DNA of 64,000 bases from Lutraria lutraria (taxonomy: Eukaryota; Mollusca; Bivalvia; Venerida; Mactridae). This document shows, in pieces, positions 40,101 to 52,959 of this stretch. The stretch is from NCBI GenBank assembly GCA_964023205.1, contig OZ026839.1, forward strand, positions 19,560,386 through 19,624,385, written 5' to 3'. A program made the position numbers and the translations under genes. The notes beneath the pieces were generated by a model, which had not been told where the DNA came from, ran no database searches, and saw nothing but the letters and a program-made list of their open reading frames with translations. How positions within the stretch are numbered: the stretch's first letter is position 1; each line of letters opens with the position of its first letter.

Positions 40101-43100
40101 CCGAAAATCTCTTTATGGCCAGTACGAGGCTCTTATGCCTGAACGCTTTGTTGAGGATCTGGCTGGATATAGGAACTTCCTAAGAATCGGCCCTTATATG
40201 TTTCAGGAACTTATTCATATTGTTGGACCGAGGATAACTAAGAATTATCACTGGTTGAGAAAGTCAATAGAGCCTGGATTGAAGTTAGCAATTACCTTGA
40301 GATACTTGCCAACATGAGACAGTTATCGGACGTTGATGTATGGTTTTCGCGTTGCACACAATACAATCAGTGGTATTGTACGGTACGTATGTAAGGCCAT
40401 TGTTTCAGCGCATGCTGAGGATGTTATACAGACTCCTACTCAGCCTGAGCAGTGGCAAGCCATAGCCGACCAATTCGCAACCAAGTGGCAGTTTCCGAAC
40501 ATATTCGGTGCCCTTGATAGAAAACATATAGCCATTAAATGTCAAAAGAATGGCGGCTCATTGTACTTTAATTACAAAGGTTACCATTCCGTTGTACTGA
40601 TGGCTCTAATTGACGCCGACTGTAAGTTTATTTGGGCAAATATTGGAGTGCATGGAGGATGTTCCGACGCACAAATCTGGAATCAGAGTCTCCTGTGACA
40701 CTGGTGCTGCGGCTTTCCGATATGTTCGTTTTTTGGGAGGCATTTTCAAAGTGAGCAAGCTGGAGATGTGTGCAAGGAATGCAAAATTGCGATGGTCCAT
40801 GACGCTCCATACTACTCCGTTACGGACCGTTCTTAGTCGTACTAACCCGTTCCGATACCGTAACGAACCGTATAGCATCCGTAGCACAACCGCCCTGATC
40901 CGTGTCGCTCCGTATCAAACCGTAGCTCTTCCGTATCTCTTCCAGGACATTTACCTGCATTTGGTAGCAGATCCATCGAGCTCCGTACTCACATCGTAAC
41001 ACATCCGTATTGAAACCGTAGCGGGCTACGGAATAGACCTTTCAGTGGCGATCCGTAGCGATCAGCCCGTAGCTCTTCCGTAGTTCTTCCGGGGCTGCTT
41101 TCCGTGAATGTGTGACCCAGGCATTAGTGAAAAATATCATGCCAATAAAATTGGAACCTTTTCTAGTTTTCACAAAACCTGGAGCAAATTTGCAAACCTC
41201 TGGAGAACTGACTAACACTCAGAGATCAATACAACTTGTATGTTTACCTGTTTTGTTACACTCAAATTTGTGTGTTGTATGACTTATATATACATATAAT
41301 ATATATACTTTTATATTACAACAATGGCATTTGCAGCTTCCATCCAATGCACTCAATTTCGAATTGAGGGCTTTCTCAATAACGCCCAGTAGAAGTTACA
41401 CACTGGACATACCTAATTCTTTTTATTTTCACTTTTGCTTTAAAAAAAAGTTGACTGTCATATTTTCTCCCCTGTATTCCTAAGATAAACACATACATAA
41501 GATACATATAAATAACTGTTTTGACAACTGCATGAACACTCTTTCACATACAGTAAAACCTTGATTATCCGAACACCGATTATCCGAATACCCGGTATTA
41601 TCCGAATAAAATCTACGGTCCTGATTACGCCTCAATATATTTCAAGTACAACGAACCCCGGTTATACAAATCGGATTTTACGAATACCTGGTGTAATCCG
41701 AATACATTATTTGGTCCCTAAAGTTACGAATGCGCGTATTTTCACACCTATTATTCGAAATCGTCAATTTAACAATGGCCGATTGAGAATCAAATGTCGT
41801 GTGACAAACAATGTGTAACATCAATTCATACACGAAGCGTGTCAACAGTTTAATTATCGTTAAGTTGACCATATTGTTTGTTACGATTTTATACTAATCG
41901 CGACAAATATTTCACTATGATCTCGGGTATAATAAGTTAATACGCGTACGTACCTGGTGATCTGTATGAAATTATTTGCATTTCAGCTTCATTCAAAATT
42001 TAGAAACTGATTCGAACACAATTAAACAAAACTAACTATAGAATATGATGATTTAGTGAAAAAATGTACCAAACATAAAAACATTACGTTTTCGATTCTT
42101 TAATTGTCTTAGAATGTGACGATAGCGATGCCTAGTCGATCGTTAGTAAGTGAAGTGAGAATGACATATTATTGTGTTAATTTGTGTTCTGCATAATCCA
42201 TAAATGCGCGGGTATTCATACAACAAGAATTATTGTTTCATTTGTTAACTCATATACATTCATAAAACAATGATAAATAATAAGTGTTTGTTATACATTT
42301 TATTTCATTCTTATTATCACTCAAATAATGTCATGTTTGCATACGAGAGTTAACTCCCTTGCAATATACGGACAGTACGGAATTTATCGTTTCCAACCAG
42401 TACATCATACTGAAATGGATTATTCGAAAACATGGACCCAATATCAAACCTGACCTAGATATTATAGATGATCATCATGACAAAATTTCTTCAAGGTTTG
42501 GTTAAAAGTGTAACTGGAATACACATGTTTGGACAAAAGTTGATCACAACCACTCATCATGTTACTATGTGACAGATGAGCAAACAAAAAAAACAAAAGC
42601 ATGTTTGACAAGAAATGTCTTTAAAAAGACAGTCGCGAAGTTTCTTTAATGTTACTGTTGAAACCAAAAGTATATTTTTTATGAAAATCCTAAATTGCCG
42701 TTAAAGTAACCGTGTGAACACAACTTATCGCTAGAGCAGTCCACTTAGGTCACGCCTTAAGATGTTAATATTTGGTCAGCTAAATAAATTACATACTTAG
42801 TCATATCTACTGTATATTAATTCCAATAAATGTAAAATACTTGCAAAAACGGTATATAACTTAATTTCGACCGCATAAGAATACATTTTCGTACATGTTT
42901 ACTTTACGAATTTTACAATGACAAGAAGTACATATTGAACAGTTGCAGACTCGCTATAAGTTTGCGAGGTCTTAATTTTTCTACTCTTGTAGATTTAATC
43001 CAATGGAAGGAAGGGTTTCCTCTGAATCATCCGATAGAATGAGGAATTTCTTCTGAATAATTAATATGTCATGCCAAGAAATATAGGTCAAAAGTGAGAT

Positions 43101-46100
43101 TAGACACCTTCGCGAAAAAAGAGATGTTTGTAAAACATGTATGATCCTATGGCAGCAAAATGGTTATTCATGTTAAAGGTCACTTGACCTTTGACCTAAT
43201 GACCTCAAATCAATACATAGTTCCCACATCTACAATATTTACCTCCCTTGGTAGCCATCTTTGGTGGCAAATTTCTTATGTGCTTAATAGAAGAAAATCT
43301 GAAAAGTAGTTATTAAACAACTTAATTTATAAAAGCTAACTTAATCATGTCATGATGAAGTTGTAAAAACCATAAGCACATCAGGTTTAAGGAAATAAAG
43401 TTATCACATATGAATATTCTATATATCCAGAATTATCAATAGAAATATAAATATCTTCTACCGATGCTTGTCAAATTTGCCATCGAAGATGACCACTATG
43501 GGAGGTAAATATTGTAGATGTGGGAACTATGTATACAGGTCTTTTAAAGCTTGAAGACCTTACCCCCAACCGTTAACTTACTAATTGTAAGGAAATTGTT
43601 TTGCCGTCTTGAGTTATTGAACAAAAACTATTTGGTCAACCTACCGACTAATAGACATTAGACACACAAACCAACCGACATGTGAAAGCATCTTCGATGG
43701 GGCATAAAAAAGAAGAAAAAATAAATAACAAGTATTTATAACAACTTAACAGAAATTTTTTTTTTTTAAATGTATATTTATGCAACACATATCCTGTACA
43801 CTGATAAGACATCTATCTAGGTAAAATAAAACCTACTTTAATTTGAACATCCTGGATCCAAAAAGCTAATGGGGCTTTAAATTTACATTAAATTACCTGT
43901 TCTAGCATGTCAGTGTTACCGTAGTTAAAACATTTTTAAAAAGTCTAAAATGATAACTAAATAAATCATGACCATTGGCATAACAATTCATTGTGAATTA
44001 ATTTCACTTAATTTTGTTAAAAATAAATTATCAATACCTTGTTATTCAAAATTTAAAATGTACATAAGTAGATTTACTTAACAAGAGGGCCAAGATGGCC
44101 CTATATCGCTCACATTACAATCACTGTTCACTCATTAAAACATTGTTTTGAACCGGTGACCTAGTTTTTGACCCCAGACGACCTATGTTCGAATTTGTCT
44201 TACATATCATTAAGACAAACAGCCTGACTAGGTTTGGTGAAGATACGATCAAAATTTGACATCTACAGTGTTAATAAGGTTTTCCTAAGATTTGACATTG
44301 TGACCTGGTTTTTGACCCTAGGTGACCCATATTTGAACTTGTCCTTAATATCATTAAGACAAACAATCTGACAAGGTTTGGCCAAGATCCAATCAAAACC
44401 ATGACATTTAGAGCTTTTACAAGATTTTTACCTAAGATTTGACCTTGTGACCCAGTTTTTGAACCCGGCTGACCCATGTTCATCCTTGACCCACATATCA
44501 TTGAGGCAAACATTTTGACAAGGTTTGGTGAAGATCCAATTAAAACTGTGACATCTACAGTGTTAACAAAGTTTTCCTAAGATTTGACCTGGTGACCTAG
44601 TTATTGACCCCAGATGACCCATATTTATACTTGACTGTTATATCATTAAAACAAACGATTTGACAAAGTTTGGTGAAGATCCAATAATAACTGTGAAATC
44701 TACAGTGTTAACATGGTTTTTCATAAGATTTGACCTAGCGACCTAGTTTTTGACCCAAGATGACCCATGTTCGAACTCGTCCAAGATATTATGAAGACAA
44801 ACATTCTGACAAGGTTTCATGATCATCCAATCAAAACAGTGACTTCTAGAGTGTTCACAAGGTTTTCCAGCAATTTGCCCTAGTGACCTAATTTTACTAC
44901 AGAAATTACCCATTATCAAACTTGACCTACATATTATTAAAATAAACATTCTGACAAAGTTTCATGAAGATAAATGCAAAACAGTGATTTCTAAAGTGTT
45001 CACAAGATTTCCCTTATTTGGCCCTGGTGACCTAGTTTTTGACCCCAAATGGCCCAATACCTGTCCGAGATTTTGTTGATATTAACGTTTTGACCCAGTT
45101 TTGCTAAAATTGAGCCAAAAATGTGGCCCCTAGTGTGGTCAAAACAAAAAGTTTGACGTCGCACAACGCACGACGCCGGACGGAGAGTGATCCTAATAGC
45201 TCACTTTGTCACTTTGTGACATGTGAGCTAAAAAGATCAGAGATTTCAGACATATCTTATAGATAATAGTAGAAAGAAATAAACTCAATACAATTTAAAA
45301 ATTGAAGGCATGTGCTTTGACAAAAAAAACAGAACTGGAAATTAACAACACCATGCCATTATAAGTAATACATGCAAAGCAATCTTTATCATACAATATT
45401 ACTGTTTTTAATCAGTTACTGTTCTCATTATTTTACTGGCAAGTTCACTGACACCCGAGGACACTGAAATAACAGAAAAACAAACATAATGGCATCGTCT
45501 CTTTAAGAAAAGAATTGACTCTTAGTTAAAAATGTTTACCGTCTACCTCACTTGGTTAGTCACAAACAATACAACATATCAAGTTTACCAACTGTAGGAT
45601 TGATAACTAACAAAGAAATGAAAATATGGCATTCACAACAATTTCCCATAAAACTTTTAGCCAGTACATGCAAACTCCTTGTTTAGGTTGTTATTAACCT
45701 GTAACTAACACTATTGAAACAGAGTTTGGTGACAAAAATTGCCAGCAAACGGGCCTGTCAGTGCTTGAACCACTAACGATTGGTACACAAGCTTGTGGCT
45801 CTATCAAATGAGCCAGTTGGACAGGTCACTGATTGTCAAAATATTTTTTTCTGTAATATTACTATGCTTTAACACACCAGCAAATCCAGCATGGCTGGCT
45901 TTGTCCTTTCGGCTGTTGTGGCGTGGTTCCAGGAGATACTTTTCTTTTACGTTTCTCTTTTGGCTGGTACATGTATTTTAACTCAAGGGCTACTGAAGGA
46001 ATGATCTGGACTGGTTCTACCCATTTTGATTAGGAAACTGGCCATTCTTTCTAAAAAGTTTCTTAAGTCTTTCCAGGGTGATCTTTCTGAAATGTAAATT

Positions 46101-49100
46101 GTGTTATATTTATATATATATACACTTATGAATGACAGATGGACATTCCGATGAAAAATATATATATACAGTTTCGTTTTCGAGTCGAAGAAATAGTGAA
46201 TTGGACGTCTGATATGAAAATTGATCCAAAATTGCACTTATGACCGTTCTATCCCAATTCATTTTCACTTCATTGATAAATCAGATTATGAGAATCTGTC
46301 TGATTATCGTGGAAAAATACCTTTATTCGATACAATGACATGGTTTTCGATTGAAAACACTTGTTTTTAAAATGATCAATAGACTCTATTGTTAAAAAAA
46401 ATCTCTTACCTTATGTTGTTGTATGTCAAATACCGGTTCCAATGTCTACACAGAGTTATCGTTCGTTATCTCTCCCATACGAGGCTAAACTGGTTCCCAG
46501 TCCATGTTGCAGTGCACCAATGTACACATATGTCAACGGGAACCAGTTTAGTATGAGGCAACGAGGTTACAAGGCCATGCATATTTGCATAGTTTGGTCA
46601 TTGTTACTACAGTTTCACCATCATACAGGCTTGTATTAAGTACAGAAAAAACAAATGTCGTTGATTTTTAAATTTAACAATTGTTTGTATAAAAACGGAT
46701 TTTTAGATAAGTGTAAACAGACTTCGAAACAGTTTTCGGGACTTTGGTGGATTGGGGGTAGTAAGGTTTAGAAACGAACCTATTAAAAAGCATAGCCTAA
46801 CCGTTTGGGGACAAGCTGTTAAATATACAATAAACATTTCCAAAGCTTTGTAATTATGGTAAAAAACATGTATTTAAAATATTCTGACATTTTTTATCAC
46901 TTAATGGAAACATACAGATCAAATCAAGTCGTTTGGAAAAAGATGAAAAGAACGAAATAACTTTTTCAACAATACCAGCTTCTCCCAAATCGATTACGCA
47001 ACCCCATGGTACTTTCTTCAAACCTATCCAATATGTATGTTATTTAAGTATGTACCGTATCTATTTGTAATTATATGGTGTAATCTAATGAAAGTTGAAT
47101 AAAGAAACAAGAGGGCCATGATGGCCCTGTGCTCACCAGGAAAAAAGGTCATTTGGAGACGAATATTGTTAGAATTTTTCTACACGAGTTCAAATAAAAT
47201 CAAGTGACACCTGGGGCGGGGCCAATTTTGACCCTGGGGCCATAATTTGAACTAACTTGGAAGAGATGTGTTAGACACTACTACATGTACATATAAAATA
47301 TCTTAGCTCTAGGTCTTGTGGTTTTTTGAGAAGATTCTTTAAATTTTCCTGTATAAAATAGAATAAACCCCAGGGCGGGGCCAATTTTGATCCCAGGGCA
47401 ATAATTTGAACAAACTTGGTAGAGGTCCACTATACAAGTCCATCTAAAATCAAGTTACACCCAGGGCGGAGCCAATTTTGACCCAAGGGGAATAATTTGA
47501 ACAAACTTTGTAGAGTTTCATTAGACAATGCTACATACCAAATATCTCAGCTCTAGGCCCTGTGGTTTCGGACAAGAAGATTTTTTCTATTTGCTGCCAT
47601 GGCAACCAGATATTTTAATGAATTTTTAAAAAAAAATTTTTAAAAAAACTTTGAAAGGGGACCACCCAAGGATCATTCCAGCAAAATTTGGTTGCAATCG
47701 GCATAGCGGTGTAGGAGGAGATGTTGTTTTAAGTAAATATGGACGCCACTTCATGACCAACGATGCACGGCGATCACAAAAGCTCACCTTGAGCACATTG
47801 TGCTCTGGTGAGCTAAAAAAATAAAATAAAAAATACCTGAGTTATCTGATCCTCTGCAATTTCATTTCCTTTGTCCTTATATTTAGCCTGCAAAAAGAGA
47901 AGAATTACTTGTTCAGAATTTGCTCAGTGAGTGAATGCAGTTGTGTATGTTGTTTGAACATAAACTAGATGCCCAAGGGCAATGTGTCGAGCCCGCCATT
48001 TAGACAGCTTGTGACCTTGATCTTTGAACTACAAGTATGGGTGATGTTCATGAAAAATCATTTTATTGAAGTAAACTTTTATACCAATTTATTTCAAAAT
48101 CCTTGAATGCAAACAGAAGGCACAGCCCAGACAAGGAAAGTATATTCGACCAAATGTGTCTTCATATTTTACAATCCGCACAATACATTTTCAAAGTAGT
48201 GGGGGTATAATAATATGTAGCGAGGAATAGGAATACTGTACGGGTGACGTTAGTTCCCAAGATGGTATTGGTGGCGCTCGTGGCCTAGCCCAACTAAATA
48301 GACGGCGAGGCACTTTTCGATTTGGCCCCATCCTGCAGTCCATAAAAAAAACAAAATTTAATTTTGTGTGTGAAAAAATCACCCATTAAAACTCGTTTGG
48401 AAAACAAAACTAGTGCAATGGTGGATAACTACCAGTGTCATGGTAAAAATCACCTATTCTCGAAAATTCGCTTTGCAAATAATTTAAGTATACAAGTTTA
48501 AATTAGCTGGCATGTCAACGAAATGTTGGCAAGTTAAACTTAAACCAACTTTGTTAACATAGGTATTTAAGGGTAAATTCTTTTTAAAAATGTCTCCAAA
48601 ATTAAACACTTATGATTTATCTTGTGTCCAAGTTGTGTGCAGTGTCATTCCAGTGATAGATCCAGTATACACTACTATGTCATTTTAGTAATTGTAACAA
48701 GAATATGGTATACAATGTATTGTTCTGTAAATCTATTTTTTGTGTGTTTCGTATGGGTGATTTATCAATTTTCATATGAATAAACAATATAATGAAGACA
48801 TTATAAGTGTTTTCACTGGTAAACTTAAGGGTTATTGTAACATATAATAAATGTAATAAAAATACAGATTCTTTATTTACTTGATCGCATGCTTGTTTGA
48901 AGCGATTTTCATTCGCTTGCTTGCTGGCTTGTTTGAAAGAAAAAATAATATTAATTTTTTTTTTCGTTCACTCGCTTACTCAAATTGGAAAAGTAAAAAA
49001 TAATATTTTTAAAAACATTTCACTCGCTCACTTGCTTTCTTCAGAAAAAAAATCTGATGAACAAGTTATTAAATTGGTGTGGCCTAAGCCTATATAAATA

Positions 49101-52100
49101 ATGTGAACCTCTGGTTGGGGGTAATTTTCACCCTACAGACAAAATTTCATCGCAATACCTTAATCCTTATTTAAGTTATTCATCGGAAACTGATTTTCTA
49201 TTTTTAGTAACAGTGACCATGACCAAACTGACCCCAAATACAATTCCAAGCTTGTACCATGACGAATACTGCTATGGCCGTGTAATTTTTGCGGTCAGCT
49301 AAATTGTGAATTTTCCTAATGAATGGACCTTAATTGTGCTTGGAAATTACATGGATATTAAATATAGTGATTGTATATTGAGGTATTTATCTTATTTACC
49401 TATTAACAAACTATAAACTCTGTAAAAAAGCATATTGTGATAAACAATGGCGTTCAGTCAAGCGGAACCGTCCACCATTGACATTGATGAGGGTGACAAC
49501 CCAATGGAAAAATATGTAATTCCACTGGTCTTTCTGAGAGAGGAAGATTTATTTGGGAACCGAAGGCCTGAAAAGGCTGAATGGTTGAGTCATATTGAGT
49601 TGTATAAGGCCATTGGCGAGAGGATAAATGTATCCCACATTAAAGGTTTGCAACGTGTACGGGGCATGTGGGAATATACCTTGACAATATACAGGACAAG
49701 GTCACCTTTATGAGCGATGGGGTCCCCATCAGGGGGAAGCGGATATCCGTATTGAATACAAACCCAGGCCGCCTAGACGGAGAACATACCACTAAAGTAA
49801 GAGTGTCAGTTGTCAGTTGACGATGGTACTATAACAAGAACTCTAACATTAATTAGGTCCTACGCCTGGGTCAAAATCAACGCAGTATAAAAATGCCAAA
49901 TAAATGTTCTAAATGTTTGCTAGAGGGTCACATGTTTGCAAACTGTCCAAATGATTGGGTCTGCACATCCTGCAACGAGATCGGGCATAAGCGGATTGAT
50001 TGTACACAAATAGACGTAGAAGCCGCAAATGATAATGAATCTGATACAGAACAAACCAAATCCGACGAAACATCAGATAGTGAACCGAATCATGACGAAC
50101 AAAGAGTCATACAACCAAAAGGTAAACAAACTAAAAACTCTAAACCTATTCAACAACGAGCAAACCCTAGTCGTACGAATAGACGCGCTTCGTCCTACAA
50201 AAGAACATCGAATCGCGAGTCAAATAGTGGCCAAACTTCAGTATTGAAGGACAGATCTCCAGAATCTAAAGTGGTAGACTCATCACGTGATCGGAGCCGT
50301 GCCTCATCAAAGAAAGGCAAGACTTAAAGTTTTCAACTTTCATGATCTGTGTTAACCTTACGACGACAATAACCTGTACTACGGACATGAAAATAGATTA
50401 CCGTATTGATTTGAACAAGAGGGCCAAGATGGCCCTATATCGCTCACATGACAATCACTGTTCACTCATTAAAACATTGTTTTGAACCGGTGACCTAGTT
50501 TTTGACCCCAGACGACCTATGTTCGAATTTGTCTTACATATCATTAAGACAAACAGTCTGACTAGGTTTGGTGAAGATACGATAAAAATTTGACATCTAC
50601 AGTGTTAATAAGGTTTTCCTAAGATTTGACCTTGTGACCTGGTTTTTGACCCTAGGTGACCCATATTTGAACTTGTCCTTAATATCATTAAGACAAACAA
50701 TCTGACAAGGTTTGGCCAAGATCCAATCAAAACCATGACATTTAGAGCTTTTACAAGATTTTTACCTAAGATTTGACCTTGTGACCCAGTTTTTGAACCC
50801 TGCTGACCCATGTTCATCCTTGACCCACATATCATTGAGGCAAACATTTTGACAAGGTTTAATGAAGATCCAATTAAAACTGTGACATCTACAGTGTTAA
50901 CAAAGTTTTCCTAAGATTTGACCTGGTGACCTAGTTATTGACCCCAGATGACCCATATTTATACTTGACCGTTATATCATTAAAACAAACGATTTGACAA
51001 AGTTTGGTGAAGATCCAATAATAACTGTGAAATCTACAGTGTCTACAGGTCCACTAGACAATGTTATATGCCAAATATCTTAGCTCTAGGCCTTGTGGTT
51101 TCAGAGAAGATTTTTCAAATTTTGCTATATAAAATAGAATAAACCCCAGGGCAGGGCCAATTTTGACCCCGGGGCCATAATTTGAACAAACTTGGTAGAG
51201 GTCCACTAGACATTGCCACATACAAAATTTCTAAGCTCTAGGCCTTGCGGTTTCGGAGAAGAAGATTTTTTAAATTTTCCTATATAAGTCTATATAAATC
51301 AAGTGACCCCCGGGGCGGGGTCAATTTTGACCCTAGGGCAATAATTTGAACAAACTTGGTAGAGGTCCACTAGACTATGCTACACACCAAATATCAAAGC
51401 TCTAGGCATTGTAGTTTTTGACAAGAAGATTTTTTTAATTTCCTATATAAGTCTATGTAAAATCAAGTTACCCCCGGGGCGGAGCCAATTTTGACCCTAG
51501 GGGAATAATTTGAACAAACTTTGTAGAGTTATATTAGACAATGCTACATACCAAATATCTCAGCTCTAGGCCCTGTGGTTTCAGACAAGAAGATTTTTAA
51601 AGTTTTTTCTATTTGTTGCCATAGCAACCAGAATTTTTAATGAAATTTAATTTTTTGAACAACTTTGAAAGGGGACCACCCAAGGATCATTCCAGCCAAG
51701 TTTGGTTGCAATCAGCATAGCGGTGTAGGAGGAGATGTTGTTTTAAGTAAACATGGACGCCACGTATTCGTAACGACGCACGACGCACGATGGACGCAGG
51801 GCGATCACAAAAGCTCACCCTGAGCACATTCGTGCTCTGGTGAGCTAAAAATTAAATGGAACTCTGTATACTATATAATACATTATGTTATAAAAAATAC
51901 ACAAATAAAGCAATTTAGAATAAAACTTATATTTAACATTTTAGCGACAAAACAAAATTTATTTACATGGAAAATAGGAGACTCCCCATGCTGCACTCAC
52001 TGTCAAGATGTGGAAACAACAGAACATTTACTAATTAAATGTCCATATGTGAACAGCTTTTGGCAAGATATTCAAGGTTTTTTCAATTAGTTAGGATTTA

Positions 52101-52926
52101 AACAAAATATGAAAAGTTTACAGTTTTTACTTGTCGGATATAGGGTCGAATTTAAGGAATATCAAGACATAAACATTCTTTTGAGTCAAATTGGTTTTTC
52201 TTTATACAAAAGCTATTTAAAAAGTGAAAGAAGATCAAAACCAACAAACGCAATGCTTATTTTATACCAAGATCTATCTCTATTACAAAAGTTCTACTTA
52301 AAAAAGTCTAAATCATATAAACTGCTTGATTCATTTTTAAAACTGATACAAAACAGTAATGATAATTCTTGATGACTATACATCAAATATCTACTCTTTG
52401 TTTCGCTTTCGACAAGAATAGATGTTAATAAGGTATATATTTCAGTATCTTGATATTGTTAAAACGTTGTTTTTTTTGTGGTTTTTTTCTCTGTAAACAC
52501 ACCTCTATATCTTGATATTGTTAAAACGTTGTTTTTTTCTCTGTAAACACATTTCTGTATCTTGATATTGTTAAAACGTTGTTTTTTTCTCTGTAAACAC
52601 ATTTCTATATCTTGATATTGTTAAAATATTTTGTTTTGTATTTCTCTGTAAACAAATTTTTGTATCTTGATATTGTTAAAACACATTTCTATATCTTGAT
52701 GTCGTTAAAACATTGTTTTTTTTCTCTGTAAACATATTTTTGTATCTTGATATTGTTAAAACGTTTTTGTATTTTTTTCTCTGCAAACACATTCTGATTT
52801 GATTATCAGGTATATATTTTCACATCATCTGACTTGATTACATTATATATGCACCATTTGCACATATATTTGGTTATGGCTATGTATTAATGTGATATGT
52901 ATACAATGCCTAATAAAGATTATGTT

Positions 52927-52959
<33 letters not shown>

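Larger units (their letters stand above)
39906..41126. mobile_element. PIF/Harbinger transposon, internally deleted (1.22 kb)
   Basis: Perfect inverted ends of ~29 bp (TAATGCCTGGGTCACACATT then CACGGAAAG). The regions inside both ends are packed with CCGTA/CCGTAGC words, probably transposase-binding repeats. It carries part of a HARBI1-type transposase and the start of what may be the companion Myb-like gene. Autonomous Harbingers are ~3 kb or more, so the middle is missing. The outer bases TAA/TTA fit a TWA-type target but are inverted, so the duplication is unresolved. Confidence 0.9.

Noticed and set aside
48191..48382. Arginine- and proline-rich minus-strand frame in SNF8 intron 1
   Set aside because: GC-richer patch but no domain, no acceptor/donor pair and no link to a neighbour.
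52443..52800. CRISPR-like array
   Set aside because: Units vary in length and have no unique spacers between exact repeats; this is a LINE 3' UTR minisatellite in a eukaryote.
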